Source: Herbaspirillum rubrisubalbicans (GTDB lineage Bacteria > Pseudomonadota > Gammaproteobacteria > Burkholderiales > Burkholderiaceae_D). From it: a DNA stretch of 64,000 nucleotides. The DNA lies in the NCBI RefSeq assembly GCF_003719195.1, contig NZ_CP024996.1, positions 3,782,001-3,846,000 of the forward strand. The letters are read 5' to 3'. The notes under the pieces were generated by a model that made no database searches, was not told the origin of the DNA, and saw only the letters and a program-made list of their open reading frames with translations. A program made the translations under genes and the position numbers. Position 1 is the stretch's first letter, and every line of letters starts with the position of its first letter. This document shows positions 48,836 through 57,934 of the stretch, piece by piece.

Positions 48836-50950
48836 TCAGAACTCTGCCCGCACATTCAGATTCAAGGTACGCGGCGCTCCCACGTTCAAGTAAGTTTCTT
48901 GATAGTAGGTCCAGTACTTGCGATTGGCCAGATTGGTGATGTTGGCGCTCCAGGTCGTCAGGTGCCCACCAATGTAGGTGAAGTAGTTCAGACCGGCATC
49001 GAACAGGCTGTAGGGTGAGAGCATGTTGGCATTGGCCGAATCCAGGGCCATGGTGCCAATGTACTGCGCCCCGGCATGGAGCGACAAGCCAGGCAGGGTC
49101 GGCACGCGATAGCTCAGTTGCGCACCAGCCTGCATGTCGGCCGCACCCACTGCGCGCTTGCCGTTGACGGCAGCGGCCGCGTGGGTCATCTCCGAGCCCA
49201 GCACCATGAGGCTGCCATCCAGACTCAGATCACGCGTCATCTGCACCGAACCGTTCAACTCCACACCACGATAGACACTCTGTCCATCGGCAACATAGAT
49301 GTTGGCGCTGTTGATGTATTGCGAACCACGCTCAATGCGGAACAGTGCCAGGCTACCGTTCCAGCCCTCATGCTCGGTCTTCACGCCCACTTCAGCCTGC
49401 TTGCTCTTGATGGGTGCAAAGGTCTGGTTGGCATTGAGCGTAGTAGTCGGGGCCGAAGCACTCTGCTCCAGCGCTTCGGCGTAGCTGACGTAGGCCGTGG
49501 TATCGGCACGAGGCTTGTACATCACAGCCGCCGTCGGACTCATCGGATTGGCGGTGAACTTGGCGCTGGTCGCGTTGGTGGTGGTGTAGGCCGTGTCGCC
49601 GTAGTTGGTATAACGCACGCCGGCCAGCACCGACCAGCGATCGTCGAACTTCATGGTATCGCTGGCGAAGAAGGCGCTCTGGGTCGTCTTTTCGTCACGA
49701 TACGTACCGCCGCTGTAATTGATCGAGCCCACCGAGTAGATCGTGGGTGCGTAGATGTTGCCGGTACCGATGTAGGGCTTGGGTGTGTTGACCGAGGAAG
49801 TCGATAGCAGGTTCTGCGCCATCGCGCCGAATACCAGCTCATGTTGCAGCCAACCGGTGCGCACCTTGCCCTGGACCATGGCTTGTGCTTCGTTGAACTC
49901 GTAGCCGTGATATTCGGACGTCACACGGTCGCGGTAGTTGCCGCTATTGCTGGTGATGTAGTACTGATCCTTCTTGTAGACGCGTACCGACTCCGAATGG
50001 CGCACGGCGAAAGTGGCCTTCCAGTCGTCAGAGAGGCGATAATCGGCGCTCAGCGTCACCAGGCGATAGTCCACGTCGGTCGATGAGCCATTGCTGTAGA
50101 GACGGCTCGCTCCGTCCAGTGCATTGGGAACCTTGAAGCCGCTGACGATGACATCGGTGCCGCCGCTGGCGATGCGCCGCTGGTAGATGGCATCCAGAGT
50201 GACAGTCAGATCCTTGGTCAGGCGCGCATCGAAGGATGCACCAATGGCCTGACGATTGATACCGCCGTGGTCCGCCGCGATATCCCCGTTCTCGTTGACC
50301 AGGTTGACCCGGTAGCCAAAGCGCTGATCGTTGCCGAAGCGGCCACCGGCATCGACATGCTCCTTCCAGGTGCCGCCGCTGGCGTAGCCGAGGTCGGTGG
50401 CCAGGAAGTGGTCATCGGTGGGACGCTTACTGACATAGTTGACGATACCGCCGGGCGAGCCGAAGCCATACATGAAGCCGGACAAGCCCTTGAGCACTTC
50501 CACCTGATCGAACATTTCCAGCGGCATCTCGGTGCCACGATTGATATTGGCCAGGCCGTCGATCTTGTAGCCGTTCAGGTCATCCAGACGCAGGCCTCGC
50601 ACCGCCACGGTAGCCGGGTGAGTGCCGTTGGCGGGGCTGATGTTGGTCACGCTGGCGTCGTACTTCAGGACTTCGGCCAGCGAGCTGGCCTGGCGTCCTA
50701 CGATCTCATCGCTGGTGACGGCGCGGGTGGAGAATGGCGTGTCCAGTTCGGAACGCTCACCCAGAGCGCCACCGCTGACTTTTTCGGCTAACTGCTTGGT
50801 ATCGCTGCCGCCGGTGACGGTAATGGGTGGCAAAGCGCTGTCATCGGCTTGCGCCAGCAGAGGGTAAGCGCTACCCAGCAGCCATCCTAGGCTCAAGAGA
50901 GCTCGTTGCATCGTGGTGAGACGGAAGCTGGCGATATGAGTGGAAATCAT
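48836..50950 (-). CDS. TonB-dependent outer-membrane receptor (siderophore-type)
   Basis: The 704-residue receptor has a signal peptide, a plug domain with VRGLRLDDLNGYKIDGLANINRG, EVLKGLSGFMYGFGSPGGIVNYVSKRP, and a 22-strand barrel ending in NLNVRAEF with terminal Phe. The plug is of the siderophore-receptor type. The adjacent phosphatase suggests the ligand could be a phosphorylated compound. The first ATG (50950) is kept, though the ATG 39 bp inside (MQRALLSLGWLLG) gives the more usual signal peptide. Confidence 0.85.
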   Translation of the reverse strand: MISTHIASFRLTTMQRALLSLGWLLGSAYPLLAQADDSALPPITVTGGSDTKQLAEKVSGGALGERSELDTPFSTRAVTSDEIVGRQASSLAEVLKYDASVTNISPANGTHPATVAVRGLRLDDLNGYKIDGLANINRGTEMPLEMFDQVEVLKGLSGFMYGFGSPGGIVNYVSKRPTDDHFLATDLGYASGGTWKEHVDAGGRFGNDQRFGYRVNLVNENGDIAADHGGINRQAIGASFDARLTKDLTVTLDAIYQRRIASGGTDVIVSGFKVPNALDGASRLYSNGSSTDVDYRLVTLSADYRLSDDWKATFAVRHSESVRVYKKDQYYITSNSGNYRDRVTSEYHGYEFNEAQAMVQGKVRTGWLQHELVFGAMAQNLLSTSSVNTPKPYIGTGNIYAPTIYSVGSINYSGGTYRDEKTTQSAFFASDTMKFDDRWSVLAGVRYTNYGDTAYTTTNATSAKFTANPMSPTAAVMYKPRADTTAYVSYAEALEQSASAPTTTLNANQTFAPIKSKQAEVGVKTEHEGWNGSLALFRIERGSQYINSANIYVADGQSVYRGVELNGSVQMTRDLSLDGSLMVLGSEMTHAAAAVNGKRAVGAADMQAGAQLSYRVPTLPGLSLHAGAQYIGTMALDSANANMLSPYSLFDAGLNYFTYIGGHLTTWSANITNLANRKYWTYYQETYLNVGAPRTLNLNVRAEF

Positions 50951-51312
50951 GAAAGGCTCGCAGTGGATGAGTAAAAAAGGAGGGGAGTCTTGCTGTTGGT
51001 TTTATAGGTGTGATCAAGCGCCATGGGGTGTGCAGTTGCACTTGCAGCGACCTTCGCTATGGCTCATTGACGAAGTCAAACTGCCCGCGACCGTAGGTGC
51101 GCAGCAGTTTGAACGGAATGAGTAAGACCATGACTCTTGCCGCAGGAAGCGGGATGGCGTTGAAAAAAACAGGAGTCTAGGCAGTGATGATGACCTCGCC
51201 GTTACACTTTGGTTACAAGGCCGTCAGAAATGGGAGAGATAGTGTAAGTATTCGTCAAGAACGCCCGAAAATGCAGATTTTCTCAGGCGTCGAGTACGCC
51301 AATTGATGCGCG
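50951..51312. promoter_or_regulatory. Upstream region of the TonB receptor unit
   Basis: This 362-bp stretch holds no gene I support. A perfect dyad GAAAAT-gcag-ATTTTC (51267-51282) with flanking CGCC/GGCG lies near the end of the convergent gene. I found no convincing Fur or PhoB box. Confidence 0.45.
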
Positions 51313-52197
51313 TCAGCGCCCTGCCGTGGCCCGCCAGCACAGGATGGAGCCGCCACACACCAGCGCTGCACCGACCCAGAACGAAGCCGGCAGTGGCGCA
51401 CGCAAGAGCAGCGCCGACAAGGCCGAGGAAAACACCGGAATGAAATAGGACGCCCCGGCCAGCAGCGTCACATTGCCATGCAGGATGCCCACGTTCCAGG
51501 CGGCATACCCCAAGCCCATGGCCGCTGCGGCCAGCACCAGATAGATCAGCGCCGGCAGGCTCAAGACCAGCTCGCCTGCATGGTCGCCCAGCAAGAACTT
51601 CCCCCACAGCGCCAGCGCCACCAATATGAAGAAAGGTGTCACGCCATTGCTTCCCTGCGCGAGCGTGACGGTCACAGTGCAATAAGCTGCCCAGATCAAC
51701 GCGCCGACAAAAGCCAGGCCGTAGCTCAAGGGATTGTCCTGGAGGTTGGCCATCATGCCGGCCAGGTCCAGCCCCTGCTCCCCGCCCAGCACCCAGCAGA
51801 TCCCCAGCATGGAAAGAACGAAACCCGGCACCACCAGGAGCGTGGCGCGCTGCCCGCCAAAGAGAATCGCCGCCACCAGCGTGAAGGTCGGCCACAGGTA
51901 GTTGACCATGCCCACCTCGATGGCCTGGCGTGCGCTATGGGCATAGCCGATGGACAAGGACAGGCACAACTCATAGGCCACGAACAGCACACTGCCCCAC
52001 AGCAGGTACTTGCGCGGGAAGCGCGAGAGCCGCGGAAAACCCACCGACATCCACAGGATCACCGAGGCCACCGTATAGATCGCCGCCGCCCCGCCGGTGG
52101 CGCCCAGATGTTGGCTCACACCGCGGATCAAGCCGACGATGGCGCTCCACAAGAGCACTGCACTGAGTCCGATCAGGGTTGCTTTCTTGCTCTCCAT
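51313..52197 (-). CDS. yddG: DMT-family aromatic amino acid exporter (YddG-like)
   Basis: The 294-residue protein has ten membrane helices. MESKKATLIGLSAVLLWSAIVGLIRGVS and the later VGMVNYLWPTFTLV match YddG, an inner-membrane exporter of aromatic amino acids and related compounds. The start at 52197 is chosen over the longer frame. It is divergent from yhhQ. Confidence 0.8.
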   Translation of the reverse strand: MESKKATLIGLSAVLLWSAIVGLIRGVSQHLGATGGAAAIYTVASVILWMSVGFPRLSRFPRKYLLWGSVLFVAYELCLSLSIGYAHSARQAIEVGMVNYLWPTFTLVAAILFGGQRATLLVVPGFVLSMLGICWVLGGEQGLDLAGMMANLQDNPLSYGLAFVGALIWAAYCTVTVTLAQGSNGVTPFFILVALALWGKFLLGDHAGELVLSLPALIYLVLAAAAMGLGYAAWNVGILHGNVTLLAGASYFIPVFSSALSALLLRAPLPASFWVGAALVCGGSILCWRATAGR

Positions 52198-52275
52198 TGC
52201 ACCTATCCAAAAGCGCAAGAGTGTACCGCACTGGCCAGCGTCCGCCTGCCGCAGAGGCCCATGGCGGCCTTGTGG

Positions 52276-52281
52276 TAGAAT
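52276..52281 (+). promoter_or_regulatory. Possible -10 box upstream of yhhQ
   Basis: TAGAAT lies 96 bp before the yhhQ start, followed by a GC-rich leader with dyad CCGGCC ... GGCCGG. It is a reasonable -10 hexamer; the -35 element is not clear. A riboswitch (preQ1) is conceivable in this leader but I cannot support one. Confidence 0.35.
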
Positions 52282-52376
52282 ATGCCCCTTCTGTCCGGCC
52301 CGTTGTGGCCATCGCCATGCTGGCGGCCGGGCATGTTCCATGGGTTCCCTCACCCCCATTCATCAAAAAGGTTCAT

Positions 52377-53033
52377 ATGACCACTCTCAACCTGCGCCGG
52401 CACGCCGCCGTGCTGACCTGGCTTTGCCTGTTCCACCTGCTGGTGATCACCTCCAGCAACTACCTGGTGCAATTGCCGGTATCGGTGTTCGGCCTGCATA
52501 CCACCTGGGGCGCCTTCAGTTTTCCCTTCATCTTCCTGGCCACCGACCTGACGGTACGCTTCTTCGGCGCGCCACTGGCACGACGCATCATCTTTGCGGT
52601 GATGCTGCCGGCCTTGTTCATTTCCTATGGCATCTCAGCCCTGTTCTACCAGGGACAGTGGCAAGGCTTCGGCGCGCTGGCGCATTTCAACCTGTTCGTG
52701 GCGCGCATCGCCGCGGCCAGCTTCATGGCCTACGTGCTGGGACAGGTGCTGGACGTGCAGGTCTTCAACCGGCTGCGGGCCTCGCGTCATTGGTGGCTGG
52801 CGCCGGCGGTGTCGATGATCTTCGGCAACGCCAGCGATACCATCGCCTTTTTTTCGATCGCTTTCTGGCGCAGCAGCGATCCCTTCATGGCCACCCACTG
52901 GGTGGAGATCGCACTGGTCGATTATGGCTTCAAGATCGCCATCAGCTTGCTGTTCTTCCTGCCGGCCTACGGCGCGCTGATGTCGATGCTCAAGAGCTGC
53001 TTCGCACGACCCCTGGTGTCCGATCCAGCCTGA
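52377..53033 (+). CDS. yhhQ: Queuosine precursor transporter (YhhQ family)
   Basis: The 218-residue protein has six membrane helices and matches the VUT/YhhQ family: LLVITSSNYLVQLPV, TWGAFSFPFIFLATDLTVRFFG and IFGNASDTIAFFSIAFW. YhhQ imports 7-cyano-7-deazaguanine or 7-aminomethyl-7-deazaguanine for tRNA queuosine. The start at 52377 has AAGG upstream. Confidence 0.87.
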   Translation: MTTLNLRRHAAVLTWLCLFHLLVITSSNYLVQLPVSVFGLHTTWGAFSFPFIFLATDLTVRFFGAPLARRIIFAVMLPALFISYGISALFYQGQWQGFGALAHFNLFVARIAAASFMAYVLGQVLDVQVFNRLRASRHWWLAPAVSMIFGNASDTIAFFSIAFWRSSDPFMATHWVEIALVDYGFKIAISLLFFLPAYGALMSMLKSCFARPLVSDPA

Positions 53034-53128
53034 GTCCTGCAGGCATTTCCATCCAACGGTAAACTTGCGGCTTTGCGCGGTCTCCACTGCCGCGCCCTTC
53101 TCCACTCCACCCTCCACCTGGACTGCGC

Positions 53129-54286
53129 ATGAATTGGCCTCTGTTTGCCCTTGCCGTTGCCGCCTTTGGCATCGGCACCACCGAATTCGTCATCATGGGC
53201 CTGCTGCCCGATGTTGCCGGCGACCTGAAGGTGTCGGCCCCCGCAGCCGGTATGCTGGTCTCCGGCTACGCGCTGGGCGTGGCTGCAGGCGCCCCCATCC
53301 TGGCCATCCTGACCGCCAAGTGGCCGCGCAAGCAGGCGCTGGTGGGACTGATGTGCCTGTTCATCCTGGGCAATGTGCTGTGTGCAATGGCCCCCAACTA
53401 CAACTTCCTGATGGTGGCCCGCGTGGTCACCGCGTTCTGTCATGCCGCCTTCTTCGGCATCGGCTCGGTGGTGGCGGCGGAACTGGTACCGCCCCAGAAA
53501 CGCGCCCAGGCTGTGGCCCTGATGTTTACCGGCCTGACGGTGGCCAATATCCTGGGCGTACCGCTGGGCACCGCCTTCGGCCATGTGGCCGGCTGGCGCG
53601 CCACCTTCTGGGCAGTCACGGGTATCGGCGCACTGGCTGCCACCATGCTGTGGACCATGTTGCCCAGACATCTCCCCATGCAAGGGGGCAATATCTTCCA
53701 GGAATTCCGCTCCATCATCGATACCCGCGTCCAGCTCTCGCTGCTGACCTCGACCCTGGCCTCGATCAGCATGTTCAGCGTCATCACCTACATCGCCTAC
53801 ATCCTGCTGAACGTGACCGGCTTCAGCGCGCAGGAAGAAAGCTGGGTGCTGCTGTTGTTCGGTGCCGGCATCACCGTCGGTGGCCTGGTCGGCGGCAAGC
53901 TGGCCGACTGGAAACTGATGCCGGTGATGTGTGCGGTGTTCCTGTGCATCGCCATCGTGCTGGGGCTGTTCTCCTTCACCAGCCACTACAAGTGGCCGAC
54001 CCTGGCCACCATGTTCGCCTGGGGCGCTTTCGCCTTCGCGGTGGTGCCGGGCGCGCAGATCCGCGTGCTCGATACCGCACGTGGCGCGCCCAACCTGGCC
54101 TCCACGCTCAACCAGGGCGCCTTCAACCTGGGCAATGCAAGCGGTGCCTGGATTGGTGGCCTGGCCATCTCGGCCGGCCTGCCGCTGACCGACCTGCCCC
54201 TGATCGGCTCGGTGTTCGCCCTGCTGGGCTTGGCCACGGTAGCCTTCTCGGCTTCGCTGGACAAGCGCGTGCGCGCTCCCGCCTGA
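53129..54286 (+). CDS. MFS efflux transporter (DHA1, AraJ-like)
   Basis: The 385-residue protein has 12 membrane helices, with the DHA1 start FGIGTTEFVIMGLLPDVAGDL and the motif C region LGVPLGTAFGHVAGWRATFW. AraJ/YdhP-like pumps export sugars or small drugs; the substrate is not evident. A clear terminator follows. Confidence 0.87.
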   Translation: MNWPLFALAVAAFGIGTTEFVIMGLLPDVAGDLKVSAPAAGMLVSGYALGVAAGAPILAILTAKWPRKQALVGLMCLFILGNVLCAMAPNYNFLMVARVVTAFCHAAFFGIGSVVAAELVPPQKRAQAVALMFTGLTVANILGVPLGTAFGHVAGWRATFWAVTGIGALAATMLWTMLPRHLPMQGGNIFQEFRSIIDTRVQLSLLTSTLASISMFSVITYIAYILLNVTGFSAQEESWVLLLFGAGITVGGLVGGKLADWKLMPVMCAVFLCIAIVLGLFSFTSHYKWPTLATMFAWGAFAFAVVPGAQIRVLDTARGAPNLASTLNQGAFNLGNASGAWIGGLAISAGLPLTDLPLIGSVFALLGLATVAFSASLDKRVRAPA

Positions 54287-54309
54287 ACCTGCCCTGCCCG
54301 CAAAACACC

Positions 54310-54345
54310 AGGCGCCTGCCCCGCGAGGGACAGGCGCCTTTCTTC
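54310..54345 (+). terminator. Rho-independent terminator after the MFS gene
   Basis: AGGCGCCTGCCCC pairs with GGGACAGGCGCCT (one mismatch), loop GCGA, followed by TTCTTCAT. It lies about 25 bp past the stop codon. Confidence 0.75.
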
Positions 54346-54378
54346 ATATTCTGAGTACGGACTGGTTTCAAGCCGCTT

Positions 54379-55581
54379 TCAGACCGGCTTCAGATGGGCC
54401 GATGCGATGAAATTATCGAAGAAACTTTCACATCGTGCCAATTGCTCCAGTGTGACGAACTCATTGGGCTTGTGCGCATGGACGATGTCACCCGGCCCGC
54501 AGATCACCGCCGGCATCCCCGCCTGGCCGAACAAACCACCCTCGGTACCGAAGCCGACCTTGCGCGCCCGCTCACTTCCCAGGATACGCAGCGCCGAGCT
54601 CACCAGCGGATCATCGGGTGAAGTGCTCATGCCGGGATAGGCGGTCAGGGTCTCGAACTCGATGCGGCCTTGCGCCCCTTCGATGTGCATCTGCGGCAGC
54701 ACTTCCTGCTCGGCATAACGCTTGACTTCCTCGAACACCTCGCCCGGATCGATGCCCGGCAGGAAGCGGTGCTCGAAGACGAACTCGGCCTTGTCCGGGA
54801 TGATGTTGGGCGCGTTGCCGCCATTGGAGAGCGTGGTCACGATGGACGAATACGGCACGTCGAAGTCATAGTCCTGCACCTCGGAATGACGCACGCGCAA
54901 GGCTATCTCGCGGATCTTCAACTGCATCATTGCCGCATAGTCGATGCTGTTGATCCCCAGGTGCGGACAGGACGAATGGGCCGCATGACCATGCACCGAG
55001 CAGCGATAGGACCGCTTGCCCTTATGCGCGACGACCGGTTGCATCATGGTCGGTTCACCGATGATGACACCGGTAGGCTTGATGTCATTGCGCTGCAGGT
55101 CGGCCAGCAATTCGCGCACGCCCAGGCAGCCGACTTCTTCATCATAGGAAAAGGAAAAGTGCAGCGGCGTGTGCAGCCTGTCCTGTGCAATGGCCGGCAG
55201 GCGGGCCAGGCAGACCGCGATGAAACCCTTCATGTCGCAAGCACCGCGACCGAACAATTTGCCATCGGCGACGTGGGCCAGGAAGGGATCGGTATCCCAA
55301 TTCTGCCCGGTCACCGGCACCACGTCGGTATGGCCGGAGAAGACCGTACCAAAGCGCCCGGGACCGGCATCGCCGAGCGTGGCAAACAGGTTGGCCTTGC
55401 GGCGTTGGGCATCGTAGGTGAGGCGGGTGGTGGCGCCGTAGCGCTCAAGGTAATCGCGGACCCATTCGATCAGGCCCAAATTGGACTCGCGACTGATGGT
55501 GTTGAAACCGATGAGGGTCTTCAAGATATCCAGCGTCTGCTTCGTCGGTTCCGAAGCGGATGTTTTCAATGGTGCATTCAT
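54379..55581 (-). CDS. argE: Acetylornithine deacetylase
   Basis: The 400-residue M20A enzyme removes the acetyl group from N-acetylornithine in arginine synthesis. Metal-site motifs are FSGHTDVVPVTGQ, GRGACDMKGF, YDEEVGCLG, HRFLPGIDPGEV and HAHKPNEFV. I use ATG at 55581 (MNAPLKTSASEPT); a TTG at 55602 is possible. No operon partner is nearby. Confidence 0.87.
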   Translation of the reverse strand: MNAPLKTSASEPTKQTLDILKTLIGFNTISRESNLGLIEWVRDYLERYGATTRLTYDAQRRKANLFATLGDAGPGRFGTVFSGHTDVVPVTGQNWDTDPFLAHVADGKLFGRGACDMKGFIAVCLARLPAIAQDRLHTPLHFSFSYDEEVGCLGVRELLADLQRNDIKPTGVIIGEPTMMQPVVAHKGKRSYRCSVHGHAAHSSCPHLGINSIDYAAMMQLKIREIALRVRHSEVQDYDFDVPYSSIVTTLSNGGNAPNIIPDKAEFVFEHRFLPGIDPGEVFEEVKRYAEQEVLPQMHIEGAQGRIEFETLTAYPGMSTSPDDPLVSSALRILGSERARKVGFGTEGGLFGQAGMPAVICGPGDIVHAHKPNEFVTLEQLARCESFFDNFIASAHLKPV

Positions 55582-56059
55582 GATGGTGTTTTGCCTGTTC
55601 AAATCCGGAACGCCAGGCGCCTGCGCAATTGACAGGCCGCTTCCGTATTGCGCCAGATGCGCAGCAAGCCCCGTGCCATGGACCTGCCCGCTGGCCGCGC
55701 GGCAAGCGACGGACCGAAGCAGATCAAAGTGGACAATGATGTTGCATCAAAATTCCCACAATCCGGGAATCAATCGCAGTCACGGGACTGGCTGCTGTTC
55801 GCAACAGCGCCTAGCTTACACCGCATTGGCAAACAGGGAGTGGCAGCGTTCGTGGGCCTGGTCGCTGCCGGCCGGGCGCACCATCTGGCGTTGGCAGCCT
55901 GTCCATGTGTCCATCAGGAAAATCATGATAGGAGCCGGCAAGCATTTTTGTCAGACTGCAAGTGAAGTTTTGCGTCAGGAGAATCGCCCAGAGAGGATAG
56001 ATAAGATTCCCACAATGCAGGAATGGTGATCAGGGTCACTAGCAGAGAAGGACAAGACC
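55582..56059. promoter_or_regulatory. Intergenic region with two 19-bp near-identical dyads
   Basis: The 478 bp between argE and the response regulator hold no supported gene. ATTCCCACAATCCGGGAAT (55752-55770, a perfect 6-bp inverted repeat) and ATTCCCACAATGCAGGAAT (56006-56024, 5-bp arms) differ at two positions. The second lies 36 bp before the response-regulator start. They look like sites for one dimeric regulator. Confidence 0.55.
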
Positions 56060-56527
56060 ATGAAGCCGCCGATCATATTGATGATTGAGTCCAACGGCGA
56101 AGCAGTCGAGCTGGCGCGCTTTGCGCTCTGGCGCCACAATTTCCATTGCGTGCTGCAGTGGATTGACGAAGCGGACATCGCCACCGAATCCCTATTGCAG
56201 CATGGCCGCCGCGAGAGTGATTCGGAATTACCCAGGATGATCTTTCTGGATCCAGGGATGATGGAGAACAATGGCCTGGGATTCATCCAGGCCATGAAGG
56301 CTGGCCGCTCCACCCGGGCGGTGCCCATCGTGGTCTTCCCCGACAGCGACTATCCCCCGGAGATGCCGGAGCTCATCGACGCTGGCGCCGTGGAATACCT
56401 GCTCAAGCCCGAGACCGCGCAGCAATTCATGCAAGCCGTGGTGGATCGCGCAAGATACTGGAGCGACAGGCGGCGACGTCGCCGTACAACAAAGGCGGCC
56501 ACCGGAAAAAATGATGAGGTGCAGTGA
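56060..56527 (+). CDS. Single-domain response regulator, atypical
   Basis: The 155-residue protein has a receiver fold with the phospho-acceptor Asp64 (MIFLDPGMMENNGLGF) and the conserved Lys116 (YLLKPETA). The usual acidic pair at the N-terminus is Glu10-Ser11 (LMIESN), so Mg2+ binding may be altered. There is no output domain; the C-terminus is a basic tail (DRRRRRRTTKAATGK). It may work as a phosphate relay or an adaptor. No kinase gene is next to it. Confidence 0.8.
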   Translation: MKPPIILMIESNGEAVELARFALWRHNFHCVLQWIDEADIATESLLQHGRRESDSELPRMIFLDPGMMENNGLGFIQAMKAGRSTRAVPIVVFPDSDYPPEMPELIDAGAVEYLLKPETAQQFMQAVVDRARYWSDRRRRRRTTKAATGKNDEVQ

Positions 56528-56654
56528 GGCCGTGCGCGCGTGGGACCTGCATCAACGAAAACGCCATGACAGTGTCACGTCACGGCGTTTGTCGTTCTGG
56601 TCTGTCAGTGGAGTCCGAGCCACGGCCCAGACCGAGGCAGTCAAGCGTTGCTGC

Positions 56655-56897
56655 TTATTTCTTCACACGCGCGCTGATGTGCGCATCGAACTCACGCTGC
56701 GCCGCTTCCAGCTTTTGGAGTGCTTCCTGCCAGGGCTGGTAATCCGCCTCGGTCAGCCAGCCGCCGTCCGGGTTCTGCTTCCACTGCTCCAGCTTGGCGG
56801 TCATCTGTTCATATTCTTCCAGCTGGGCGACCAGCAGCGCTTCCATCTGCGTCTTCAACTCTTCGGCGCGGGTGATCCAGGGATCCTGTTCCGACAT
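56655..56897 (-). CDS. Small conserved-type hypothetical protein
   Basis: The 80-residue acidic/Gln-rich protein begins MSEQDPWITRAEELKTQMEA and is mostly helical, with LVAQLEEYEQMTAKLEQWKQ suggesting a coiled coil. I use the ATG at 56897, 6 bp after a GAGAG sequence; upstream ATGs are close. No family was recognised. Confidence 0.6.
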   Translation of the reverse strand: MSEQDPWITRAEELKTQMEALLVAQLEEYEQMTAKLEQWKQNPDGGWLTEADYQPWQEALQKLEAAQREFDAHISARVKK

Positions 56898-57247
56898 GGA
56901 CATCTCTCTTTCGTCATGAATGAAGGTGGGAAATGTTAACACGAAGGCTGAAGGGATTGGACCTGGGCGGTTTGCACAGTGGATTCTGTTTGGTGTGGTC
57001 TTGCGTGAACCGTGCTAGCGCCTCGTCCTTTTCTGCCTGGCTTTCTTGGCTTGCAAGAACAGAACGGGCCCAATCAAGCCCGGCACACAATACAGATCAA
57101 CTTTTAAGGGATGCCCCTATAGGGCAATGTGCCTTCAGCACTTAGACTAGCGTCTCTTGCCCGATGCTGAGGGAGTGACACAATCTCAAATCCTCATGCC
57201 ATAGTCATGAAGATGAATGTAGGAACGTAGATTTAAAGGAAAGACTC
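56898..57247. other. Intergenic stretch before the CheY-like gene
   Basis: No gene is seen. It holds the inverted repeat TGCCC-CTATA-GGGCA (57112-57126) and the ribosome-binding sequence AAAGGAAAG before the CheY-like gene. Confidence 0.45.
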
Positions 57248-57652
57248 ATGGAACCGACGGGAACTGGACGAATACTTTTGGTGGTGGAAGACAACGTCGA
57301 AGTCAGCTCACTTTTCTCCGCGGTTCTTGCCATCGAAGGCTATACCGTGATGGAAGCGCGAAACGGTATGAAAGCACTGGAATTGATGGAGCGCCACCCC
57401 ATCGATGTCATCCTCACCGATCTTAAGATGCCGGTCATGGATGGGCTGGAATTTGCACAGAAAGTAAAGGCGGACGAACGCTTCGCCCACATCCCGATTG
57501 TCCTGTTGAGTGCGACCCCGATGACAAACTCCGGGGAGGCACTCCAGACGTTCTCGGCATTGCTCACCAAACCCTGCCCTCTTGAAGAGGTGATCTTGAC
57601 GGTCAATCGAGTCCAGCAACCTGACTCGGCGCGGGTGGTGATCATCGGCTAG
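57248..57652 (+). CDS. CheY-like single-domain response regulator
   Basis: The 134-residue receiver domain has Glu14-Asp15 (VVEDN), phospho-acceptor Asp58 (LTDLKMPVMDG), Ser89 (LLSAT) and Lys108 (LLTKPC). All key residues are present, so it should be phosphorylated. No output domain or kinase is adjacent. It lies at the border of the mobile AT-rich end, 18 bp before a transposase remnant. Confidence 0.88.
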   Translation: MEPTGTGRILLVVEDNVEVSSLFSAVLAIEGYTVMEARNGMKALELMERHPIDVILTDLKMPVMDGLEFAQKVKADERFAHIPIVLLSATPMTNSGEALQTFSALLTKPCPLEEVILTVNRVQQPDSARVVIIG

Positions 57653-57670
57653 GGTCAATACGGAGGCAAC

Positions 57671-57855
57671 ATGAAGAAACGATTTACCGAAGAGCAAATT
57701 ATTGGCGTACTCAAGGAAGCCGAAGCCGGTATGAAAGTGGCCGAGGTATGCCGGAAGCACGGCATCAGCGACGCGACGTACTACAACTGAAAATCCAAGT
57801 TCGGCGGGACGACGGTATCCAAGGCCCAACGGCTAAAGGCGCTGGCGGCGAAAAA
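57671..57855 (+). pseudogene. IS3-type transposase orfA fragment with a premature stop
   Basis: The frame MKKRFTEEQIIGVLKEAEAG... matches the helix-turn-helix start of IS3-family (IS407-like) orfA proteins. A TGA (57788-57790) replaces the Trp that normally follows DATYYN, and after KSKFGG the match decays (TTVSKAQRLKALAAKN still reads as the family). No orfB or right end follows. It is an IS remnant. Confidence 0.75.
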
Positions 57856-57934
57856 CTGCTGCTGCACGCCATTGGTGGTAGGCAGGGCTGACAGAGGCAA
57901 GATGCCCCGCGTTCGGCCATGGCATATTCACACT

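Noticed and set aside
50951..51312. Fur box before the TonB receptor
   Set aside because: No stretch resembles the GATAATGATAATCATTATC consensus closely enough.
52198..52376. preQ1 riboswitch in the yhhQ leader
   Set aside because: The transporter family makes it plausible and there is a GC-rich dyad, but I could not fit a preQ1 aptamer core.
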